A stretch of DNA of 64,000 nt, taken from assembly GCA_964017195.1 (NCBI GenBank), contig OZ024892.1, positions 17,892,704 through 17,956,703 on the forward strand. Reading direction: 5' to 3'. Below the pieces are notes generated by a model, which saw nothing but the letters and a program-made list of their open reading frames with translations, searched no databases and was not told the DNA's origin. Positions 56,755 through 64,000 of the stretch are shown piece by piece (the first letter of the stretch is position 1; the number at the start of each line of letters is the position of its first letter). Source of the stretch: Siderastrea radians. Lineage: Eukaryota; Cnidaria; Anthozoa; Scleractinia; Rhizangiidae. The position numbers and the translations under genes are program-made.

Positions 56755-57122
56755 AGAAAAAAAAGGATTGTACAGAGAGTTGCTAGAAACATTAAACGAA
56801 AAAAAAATGAAGAGCAGCTATACGTGTTATGTGAACACCTGGTGTACAAATAATTTTGAATTAAAAAAAAATATTGAAATTAAGAATAAAATGGAAACGA
56901 ATGTAAGCAAATGTCTTCTAACACAAATGTGTGAATTCTTAAAACAAACAAATCAAGAAGAAGATTTTACAAAAATGTTGAAAAAAAAACTTAGTTAATG
57001 ATGATCCCACTGAAGAGGAAATATGTTTGGTTAAGCTTACTCTTGAAAAGTTGCGAAATTTGTCCGATGAGCTTGCTTAATTGTCCCTCCAGATACACAA
57101 CTACCACCAGCAAGCTAACAAT
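56712..57122. repeat. Direct repeat of 41/42 bp around a small gene
   Basis: TTGTCCCTCCAGATACACAA and the following bases to CAAGCTAACAAT occur at 56,712-56,752 and at 57,081-57,122, differing by one inserted base. The first copy is integrase C-terminal coding; the second covers the stop of the polymerase gene. Confidence 0.93.
56807..57080 (+). pseudogene. Small Polinton gene between integrase and polymerase, one frameshift
   Basis: Starts MKSSYTCYVNTWCTNNFEL and has a charged helical centre (NVSKCLLTQMCEFLKQTNQE). After an indel in an A9 run near 56,985 it continues with NDDPTEEEICLVKLTLEKL and stops at 57,078-57,080. About 90 residues in all. Unknown. It is bracketed by a duplicated stretch, so it may be a late arrival in the element. 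Confidence 0.4.
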
Positions 57123-60100
57123 GAAACTCGATCGGTTCTGTGTGAATACCGTCTTCCAATACCCAGCGTTTGTCGTAGTAAGCGCTCAACCCCAGCTTCT
57201 GCTGTTCGTAAGTAACAATCTGCCCGTCCCGCATCCTAAAACCTCTATTAGTTGCTATGTCCCTGCTGCCTTCCAAAGCTTTCTCAAAACGCTGCCACGT
57301 GATCTCGTTTTGTTTCTTCGACACCCCTTTCATGCTGAACTTCTTTTTTTTACCCTCAGATTCGTCAATGTAATAACATTTTGAACATAGTGTGATCATT
57401 CTGCTGCCTTCACACTCGAGTTTAAAGAGCCCAGGGGTCCGACTGCTCCACTTGTCCCAAGCTAACCACTCTTTCTTTTTTGTCTCAAATTCTATTTGCA
57501 GCTCTGGTTTGACGATGTCTTCCAACTTTTCTGCGCTAATTGCCATATAATTGCTGTCTGTGTCCATCTGAATCAATTCGAAATCTTTTCTGTCAAAATA
57601 TCTGTCAAGAAAGTCATAATAGAATTCAAGCATTCGAAGTTTAGCCAGTTGATATACAGCTATTCCAACCTGAAATGGTCTTCTGATTGTGATCCGAGGC
57701 TTTCGGCTTTCCAGCTCATACGCTTTCCCAATTTCGTCAAGATCACTGAAATATGCGCTTCGCAAGGCTCTGTCGACAACCTTTTCGTCTTTGGTGTTAA
57801 TAACGTTTGTTTGCCTCTCCAAGGCTTCTATAAGCTTACCATAACCACTATTTCCTAAAAGTTTGAATACCTCAGCCAGCAGCGCCTTGCTTTTTTCCAC
57901 GTCTCCAGTCCGGCGCGCCTCCGTCACCTGCTCCACAAACCAAGTGAATATTTTTGTTGGTTGATAGTCAATCGTTCGAAAAACATTTGTAATCACTGCT
58001 CCATGCTCAAGATACCATCTGAGAAGAGGAGCGTATAATAATATCCTTTTTGCAGACAAGGCTCCCACTAACTTCTTTCCGTCTCCGCGATTACGCTTCG
58101 TTCGTTTCAAGTAGTCAAACATATGCTGTGGCACCGCTTCAGCAGGAACCTTTTTGTTGTAGAAGAACGGGCACATTTCCTCAAACTTTGGGTGTAAGTG
58201 TTTAGGGATCTCTATATCAACTTCTGCAAATCCAAACCATTTTTCTTCCTTGAGTCTTTGGGTTAGAATGGGAGCAACGTCTTTATTGTAGTGCACGACC
58301 ATTCCTTTTCCACAAGGCATGTCTCTTAGCATGGTTGACAAATACAAAGCATTGGCGTCGTAACCCAGTATATTTTTGTAAAAACGAGGTTCCGCTGTTC
58401 GATGAGACCTTATCTTCGTGACTCCAACTTCATGATATCTTGTGAAAACGATACTTGGTCCACCAACAACAGCTTCTTTCAACATCTCATACGCTTCTTT
58501 GCACGGGCTGTAAAGATCTGCGCCCCTCTCAACACATCCGCGAAGTAAGTAATGTAAACTAACACCTGGGATACTTACAGCATCTTTCAAAATATCGATT
58601 CCTTTATCAGTGTAGAAAGCACGCATCTTTTCCAGTGCCTCGATGCCAGGAGCTACATCGAGATTATTGTAGTAACGCAGCCAGTCTGCAAAGGTACACA
58701 TACCCTTTTCTTTGAACACACGCTTACATTCTTTCCATTCATTTTTGGAAAGAAGATAATCACCCGTCAGCTTCGAATACCAATCCTCATATTTCGGTAT
58801 TCCGCGAAAATCAAGTTTTTCAGGTGTGTCAAGCCAGTCATACGGTAACCACGATTTTACAGTTTCGCATTCATAAGCTTTTACCCATTTATCGTAAGTT
58901 GTACCTGGACCTAAGTAGTTTATGATATCGAGAAAGCGAAAGTTTTTACTCAAAATGAACATAATTTTGTTTCCATTTTTTGCAACTCTTATTTTACCAG
59001 TTGTATCAGATAAACATTCCGCAAAATGTTCTCTGATAACATTCAAATCATATCTCCCGGAGTTAAACCCAAGAACGGGCACCTGATTACACCATTCTTC
59101 TATTTTGAGACGCTGCGCTTTTGTAAGCATATTTATGTCGTCAGGTATGAAGGCTGCTCTTACTTGATCCCTAATGTTTTTCGCACGCCTCTCAAGTTCT
59201 TCCATAAACTTGCGAACAAGCTCCGCAGGGTCTCTTTCACAGATATGAGTAGGTTCTCTTTCTAAAGTGTCACCTTGGCTAACAGAAACTGGAACGTGTG
59301 TGTTTTCGATAGTTAACGTGCTTGTTGGTTCCTTCCTCTGATTTTTATCTCCGTATGATTCGAAGTCAAACAATATAGAGTGTGGATAACTCTGTGTTTG
59401 AGGTTTTGGTAACTTTATATTTATTTTTCCTACTTCACAAGACCATGCCTCAATTACACGGTATCCAGCAGCTCGAAGTTTTTGGGTTCGTTCAACAGTT
59501 GCTTTAAATCTATCTTCTCGTGTTTGGCCAAGATGAGTAATAATTCTATTTCGATCATGAGGAAAACATTTTCGACATCCATGCCAATGACATCCATGAT
59601 ATTGAAAAACAGTATTTGTTTCATGGTTATAACCGTCTACAGGCGCACGCTCAACCCATCTTTTACCTCCATGCCCGCAAGCAGCGTGGTAAATGGGAAC
59701 CCATCTTTCACCTCCATGCCCGCAAACAGCGTGGTGGATGTGAATTTTACGAAGTGCTGCTTCTTTTTCAAGCCAGCGAAGAGATTCTGGAGAAGATGAA
59801 TGTTTTGGATAAAAAGCCTGCTCAAAAACTGTTTGTGGTAATTCAACTTTTTCGGCCGGACATTCAATCACCGTCTTCCCTTGGGAGCACCTTTCGGTAT
59901 GCCGTTGAAAACTGCAAGCTTGAGTGAATCTTGAACGGCAGTGAACACATGCATAAACTTTTGCAAGCTTCGAAATATCTTTTATAATGAAAGCATGCCC
60001 TTTGTAAATTCCAATTGTCAAAATATTTGTTAATTTGGCTGGTGGTTTCCTCCAAAGATGCCATACCACTTCACCATCCTTCAAACGTTCAGGCACATAT

Positions 60101-61081
60101 ACACGAATACCCAACCAATCTTTGAAAATTTGTTTTTTATTAAGATGTTTTTCAACCTTATCAAGTTCATCTAAACATGTTTTCCGGCAGTCTTGTGGAA
60201 TAGCTTTAAGGTTAAAGAAACTCTTAGCAAGTTCCCGTGCTGCCGTTGTACTTCGATCTGGTCTTGAACCTCGGTGTACCGCAATACAACGCCAAAGACA
60301 TAAATTGTCTTTGTAAGTGTCTAAAGTAAACATATTACGACTATGTGAAAGGTTACGCAGCCAATCTGGTAATGGTCCTGTTCCTAAAAGCGGTTGACGA
60401 TCAAGCACAACCTTTACATCAACATTAAAAAAGCCTTCAAACACCCATTTTGTGTTAGGTCTATCTATGTTGTCAGGGTCCAGACGTAATTTTTCTTGCT
60501 CACTCAACCATTTCTCCACATCAGAAAAACGTTCAAACCAAGGCGAACCTTTGTTTTTGTACATCACAATTGTCGAATCTTCTTCAATGTTGCGTATCTG
60601 ATATGAATAAACATGTCTTGCATAAAAAGATGTTTTAACTTCCTCTTGTATTTTTGTCATAAAATCAGATGTAAGATTTCTTTCAAGTTCTCGAATAAAG
60701 CGCCATCAAATGAAACGACGCCCCTCTCTCCTTACCTCTTTTCCTTTATATTCGGCAGTATCATATAAATCAAGAATTTCATTCTGATAGCTTGTTACAT
60801 TTTTTTGGATATTTTTTTCGAGAAATTGGATCAAACTTCCTCAAAATGTCTTGTTTTTTTCGCCCCCTTCTTCGAGAAGGTGCAGTTGGTTGAAAAGGTT
60901 TAGGAAGTAAAGGTTTATCTAAACTTCTTTTTACTTTTTCAGAAATAGGTTCATCTATTCTATTCTGAATAGTTTTTCGAACAGCAGGAGCGTCCTCTGC
61001 AAATAATTGCTCTAAAGCTTGTAACGTTGCTGGATCAAGCTCTTTCAAAAGCTCTTCAATGTTTATGTTATGTGCAGACAT
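57115..61081 (-). pseudogene. Protein-primed DNA polymerase B with OTU-like, zinc-finger and Vsr-like modules
   Basis: The N-terminal 99 residues (from ATG 61,081, inside the inverted repeat) are separated from the main frame by a frameshift near 60,790 and a TGA near 60,707. From 60,660 on, 1,181 residues are open. Numbered from MTKIQEE: OTU-like Cys 121 (DNLCLWRC) and His 222 (GHAF); C2H2 finger 238-258; Vsr-like nuclease 342-410 (HGCHWHGC, RD...GYRV..W.C); 3'-5' exonuclease motifs DFE 432-434, GFNSGRYDLN 531-540 and YNNLDV 664-669; polymerase motifs YDANALYLS 767-775, LLGNSGYGK 934-942 and MDTDS 1032-1036. This family copies linear DNA from a terminal protein primer. The core motifs look intact. 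Confidence 0.9.
59653..59742 (-). repeat. 45-bp in-frame tandem duplication in the polymerase gene
   Basis: Two adjacent 45-bp units (59,653 and 59,698) encode CGHGGERWV and CGHGGKRWV just before the Vsr-like domain, at residues 313-336. The two copies differ at a few bases. Confidence 0.85.
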
Positions 61082-61338
61082 TACAACTTGGATATAACAA
61101 AGAACTGTAATTCTTTAATTAAAATTTTTTTTATGCTGGGTGGTTTATTTCGGTTAAGTAGTAAATCCGGTAGTTAACAAATACTTCCTGATTGTCAGAG
61201 GTTTATTTTCGAATTTTAAAGCTCCCAATATAATTAACAAGCTCCTTGCGTCGCATGTTAATTATATTGGGAGCTTTAAAATTCGAAAATAAACCTCTGA
61301 CAATCAGGTGGTATTTGTTAACTACCGGATTTACTACT
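61006..61338 (-). repeat. Right terminal inverted repeat of the Polinton
   Basis: Mate of 43,155-43,487. It holds the polymerase gene's start codon and first 25 codons, the short T-rich leader, and the terminal palindrome. Confidence 0.92.
61157..61338. repeat. 182-bp terminal palindrome, right end, loop inverted
   Basis: The arms are as at the left end, including the same two arm mismatches in the TIR-consistent orientation. The 18-nt loop reads AAGCTCCTTGCGTCGCAT on the plus strand at both ends, so it is inverted relative to the element's ends. Confidence 0.93.
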
Positions 61339-61343
61339 ACACC

Positions 61344-62483
61344 TAGTCTTTCAGTTCGCCATTCAGGAAAGCAGTTGCAACATCCATCTGATGCAATTTC
61401 AGGCCATTCTGCACAGCTAATGCAATGACAGTTCGAACTGATTCAAAACGGACAACCGGACAAAATGTCTCATCGTAATCAACTCCGAACTTCTGAGTGA
61501 AACCCTGTGCTACAAGCCGAGCTTTGTACCGTTCAACTGATCCATCAGCATTCATCTTGAGCTTAAATACCCACTTGCTCCCAACTGCTTTTCGGTCCTT
61601 TGGCAGTTCCACCAAGTCCCAGACATCATTTATGCGAAGGGATTCCAGTTCCCTGTCCATCGCAGTCATCCACTTAGCTTTGTCTGGACTGGCTAGTGCT
61701 TCTTTGACAGTCTTCGGCTCATTTAAGTCAGTGCTTGTGATAGTTGCCCATTCTCCATAGTAGTCAGGTGGCCTTCTCTCCCTTTCTGGTCTTGACAGTA
61801 CAGGCTCTGTTGTCTCATTGGCAACTGGTTGATCGTCAGGATTTTGATCAGGAAGACTATCAAATTCCACATACGGTGTCTCGTTCTTCTTTTCTTCTTC
61901 GCTTGGCACCTCAATTCCACAACGGGATTCATTGAATACTACATCCCAACTGTAGAAGACTTTAGCACGCTCTAGGTCATAAAGCCGGTATCCCTTTGTC
62001 TCAGTGCCATAGCCCAGAAGAACGTACTTCCTGGATTTCCTGTCAAGTTTCTTCCGCTCGTCTTTGGCTACATGGGCATATGCCACACATCCAAAAACTC
62101 TCAGGTGCTCTACATTTGGTTTCTCTCCTGTCCAAGCTTCAAATGGGGTCATTCCTTTAACTGCCTTTGTCGGACTTCGGTTTCGAAGGTAAACAGCCGT
62201 GGACAATGCTTCTGCCCAGAACCAGTGTGGCAGCCTCGCATCAGCCAACATAGCTGGAACACTTTCAACTAGTGTTCGGTTCATCCTTTCAGCGACACCA
62301 TTCTGCTCAGGAGTCTTCAGTACAGTCAGTTCATGACGAACTCCTTCCTTCTTCAAGTAGCTTTGAAACTCTGCAGATACATATTCACCACCATTGTCAG
62401 TGCGTAGAACCTTTAACTTCTGATTCATAGACCTTTCCACCAGAGCTTTCCACTCAAGAAAACGCGGAAAAACCTCGTCCTTG
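61344..62483 (-). pseudogene. Copia pol, 5' half: integrase core end and start of reverse transcriptase
   Basis: Open from the gypsy junction: VFPRFLEWKALV, KVLRTDNGGEYVS (second Asp), NGVAERMNRTLVESVPAML (Glu), then the integrase C-terminal region with LLGYGTETKGYRLYDL and VVFNESRCG. The RT start follows: WVFKLKMNADGSVERYKARL, VDYDETFCPVVRFES and HQMDVATAFLNGELKD. It stops at TAG 61,343-61,345, exactly at the Polinton insertion, and the text resumes at 43,154. A G-to-T change in the GAG codon at the junction makes this stop. Confidence 0.92.
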
Positions 62484-62627
62484 TGTTGACCGACACAACA
62501 TTTAATACATATAGTTCTAACAAACGGCCAAACACACGGCCATGCTCTCTTCTACACAACAACTGCTCATGCGCCGCATACCGCTGACCTAACCTAAGAC
62601 TTGAGAGAATGTTAACTCCTATCAACA
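62484..62627 (-). repeat. 3' LTR of a Ty3/gypsy element, 144 bp
   Basis: Bounded by TGTTGACCG and the inverted TATCAACA. On the minus strand the LTR start is immediately preceded by a polypurine tract, AAAGGGAGGA (62,628-62,637). The LTR is short. The 5' LTR and a target duplication lie beyond the window. Confidence 0.75.
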
Positions 62628-62765
62628 TCCTCCCTTTCAAAGAAAACTATTAACGTGTTAATATGTTTCGCATGAGACAGTGAACAAGTAAAATAAACAA
62701 ATATGAACAAGCAATGTCAGTTAGCAGTCATCATTGAGTACAATTGTACTCTGAAGTCTCTAGAC
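62628..62765 (-). other. Gypsy 3' untranslated segment and polypurine tract
   Basis: Between the pol stop and the LTR. AT-rich, with AAAGGGAGGA next to the LTR start. Confidence 0.6.
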
Positions 62766-64000
62766 TCAAAGGTCCAGTCTCTTGGGTGGTCTAATCGTTC
62801 GGCCACAACGGGACGTTTGCACTGGACTCTCAGTTGGTGAATCTGAAATGGGAATGAGCTCTGTGGTTTCTGCAGAATTCCCTGCGGCTGAAGTGTCACT
62901 ATCATCTGCCACTGGTGGTTCCAGGGTTTGCAGGTTGCAAGGGACTGAAGGCTCAGCAGGTCTTAAGTGGGTCCTGTTCCGTCTAACCAACCCACCTTGT
63001 GTTTCGACGACATACGAACGCGGAGTCACTTCCTCTAAGACTTCGCCACGATCCCAGCGTTCACCACGGTGACGGTCATTTGGTCTGGTGAACACAATTT
63101 GTCCAGGTGAGAGAGGGGGTAAGTCTCTGCTTGCCGTTTTGTCATAGTGGGCTTTAGCTTTAGCTCGCCTGCCCAGATGTTCGTCACGCACTAAGGCTAC
63201 TGGTGGCACAGATTGGCTCAACAATGATTCAGCTATTGGCAAGGTGGACTTCGTTCGCCGGCATAAAAATCTCTGTGCTGGGGAGTAGGTCATACCCTGA
63301 GGCGGAGTGTTCCTATGATCCAAGAGACCAGTGAGGAGATCCGACTTTTTCAACATCTTCTTGGCTTCCTTGACAGCGGATTCGGCTTTACCAGTGGCTC
63401 TAGCGTAATAGGGTGACCGGGTGATCAACTTAAAACCATGGGCCTTGGCAAAGTTCACAAACTCTTGAGAGGTATATTGGGGCCCATTGTCTGACAGAAA
63501 TGTTTCTGGCACACCATAGCGGGCAAAGTGCGCCTTAGTCACGGAGATAACATTGGCAGCGGTGATGTCTTCGTTTAACAGATCAACCTCAAACCAGTCA
63601 CTGTAGTGGTCTACTGTAACAGCATACCAACGCCCTCCATGCTTAAACAAGTCCTGCGAAATGAATTTCCATGGACCATGCGGAATCTCATGAGATAACA
63701 TCGGTTCTTTCGGGAGCGCTGGGCCATAGCTAGCACACAACGAACATTTGGCACTCTCTTGAAGAATTGCTGTTTGCATTCCAGGCCAATACATTACTTC
63801 TCGGGCACGACGAATCATACTTTCACCGCCCTGGTGGCCTTGGTGGAGTTTTTTCAGCATAGTAGACTGTAGCTTTAGGGGAATGACGACCTTGTGTGAT
63901 TTGTACAGGACACCATGGTACATTGCTAGCTCATCCCGCAATGGATAGTAATGACGAAGTGCTGTGGGAACCTGCGATTTGTCGGAAGGCCATCCATGAG
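62766..64000 (-). CDS. Gypsy pol, integrase end (partial, runs off the window)
   Basis: The frame stays open to the edge at 64,000. Numbered from the Met at 63,941: H2C2 zinc finger H33, H36, C66, C69 (HQGHQGG ... CSLC); integrase core D97 (ISQDLF), D151 (FLSDNGPQYTS) and E187 (GKAESAVKEA); then a C-terminal domain with LSPGQIVFTRPND and WDRGEVLEEVTPRSYVVET, and a disordered tail ending KRLDL. All catalytic residues are in place and there is no stop, so this gypsy copy may be young. It inserts cDNA into the genome. Confidence 0.92.
   Translation of the reverse strand, partial: HGWPSDKSQVPTALRHYYPLRDELAMYHGVLYKSHKVVIPLKLQSTMLKKLHQGHQGGESMIRRAREVMYWPGMQTAILQESAKCSLCASYGPALPKEPMLSHEIPHGPWKFISQDLFKHGGRWYAVTVDHYSDWFEVDLLNEDITAANVISVTKAHFARYGVPETFLSDNGPQYTSQEFVNFAKAHGFKLITRSPYYARATGKAESAVKEAKKMLKKSDLLTGLLDHRNTPPQGMTYSPAQRFLCRRTKSTLPIAESLLSQSVPPVALVRDEHLGRRAKAKAHYDKTASRDLPPLSPGQIVFTRPNDRHRGERWDRGEVLEEVTPRSYVVETQGGLVRRNRTHLRPAEPSVPCNLQTLEPPVADDSDTSAAGNSAETTELIPISDSPTESPVQTSRCGRTIRPPKRLDL

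Larger units (their letters stand above)
43155..61338. mobile_element. Polinton/Maverick-type virus-like transposon, 18.2 kb, complete ends
   Basis: Both ends read AGTAGTAAATCCGGTAG inward and are flanked by ACACC (43,150-43,154 and 61,339-61,343), inside copia pol. Inverted repeats of about 330 bp are present. The content is diagnostic: protein-primed DNA polymerase B, retroviral-type integrase, adenain-like protease, capsid-like protein and PLA2-like protein. Removing a nested LINE (about 3.8 kb) leaves 14.4 kb, within the usual Polinton range. Several genes carry single-base frameshifts. I saw no packaging ATPase. Polintons are endogenous virus-like elements able to make capsid proteins; particle formation here is not shown. 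Confidence 0.93.
41963..62483 (-). mobile_element. Ty1/copia LTR retrotransposon, split by the Polinton and cut by a gypsy element
   Basis: The pol frame runs from 62,483 to the Polinton at 61,338 and resumes at 43,154 to 41,970. The 5' side (Gag, protease, first part of integrase) lies beyond the gypsy insertion at 62,484. The domain order integrase, RT, RNase H is copia-type. Both insertions interrupt pol, so this copy is dead. Confidence 0.9.
62484..64000 (-). mobile_element. Ty3/gypsy LTR retrotransposon, 3' part, inserted in copia integrase
   Basis: The LTR, polypurine tract and pol C-terminus are in the right order. Copia integrase text continues directly at 62,483, so the gypsy element entered the copia element. 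Confidence 0.88.

Noticed and set aside
1..64000. Bacterial or plasmid origin
   Set aside because: GT-AG introns, Penelope, Helitron, copia, gypsy, LINE and Polinton content; no rRNA, tRNA or bacterial operons.

Overview
This is a transposon-rich stretch of eukaryotic, AT-rich DNA. It is most likely from a cnidarian, probably a coral-type anthozoan. I infer this from the families I recognise (Penelope with GIY-YIG, Helitron with an AP-endonuclease, Polinton with PLA2-like and capsid genes, short foldback MITEs), from GT-AG introns, and from the lack of bacterial operons, rRNA or tRNA. There is only one convincing host-type gene, a four-exon gene for a RING-like finger protein at 34.9-37.6 kb. 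A second multi-exon gene, for an integrase-core-like protein at 38.0-41.7 kb, is broken by a LINE.

Layout. 0-1.4 kb: 3' part of a Penelope-like element. 1.5-5.3 kb (minus): decayed virus-like element (packaging ATPase tail, small virion-type ORFs, PLA2-like domain). 5.3-14.2 kb: non-coding DNA with foldbacks and MITEs, one 2.4-kb TIR element, and Helitron-derived scraps. 14.3-27.9 kb (minus): a Helitron (Rep, PIF1 helicase, endonuclease) split by a TA-flanked TIR element (17,668-26,543). That element is itself split by an 8-kb MULE-like element (18,376-26,403) carrying a broken SWIM-type transposase. 28.3-34.3 kb: further nested TIR elements, one with a clear 9-bp target duplication. 34.9-41.7 kb: the RING-like gene, then the integrase-like gene with its inserted LINE. 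41.9-62.5 kb (minus): a Ty1/copia element. 62.48-64 kb: the 3' end of a Ty3/gypsy element lying inside the copia integrase.

The centrepiece is an 18.2-kb Polinton/Maverick (43,155-61,338) sitting inside the copia reverse transcriptase. It has a 5-bp target duplication (ACACC) and inverted repeats of about 330 bp. Each end is a 182-bp palindrome whose 18-nt loop lies in opposite orientation at the two ends. Recognisable genes are protein-primed DNA polymerase B with OTU-like, zinc-finger and Vsr-like N-terminal modules; a retroviral-type integrase; an adenain-like cysteine protease; a capsid-like protein; a PLA2-like protein; a VLTF3-like zinc-ribbon candidate; and several small virion-type genes. 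A Tx1/L1-like LINE and a 131-bp patch of copia DNA have entered it. Several genes start 10-25 bp after a TATA-rich motif, as expected if the element carries its own late promoters. I saw no packaging ATPase in it. Many genes carry single-base frameshifts, often in homopolymers, so true decay and assembly error cannot be separated by eye.
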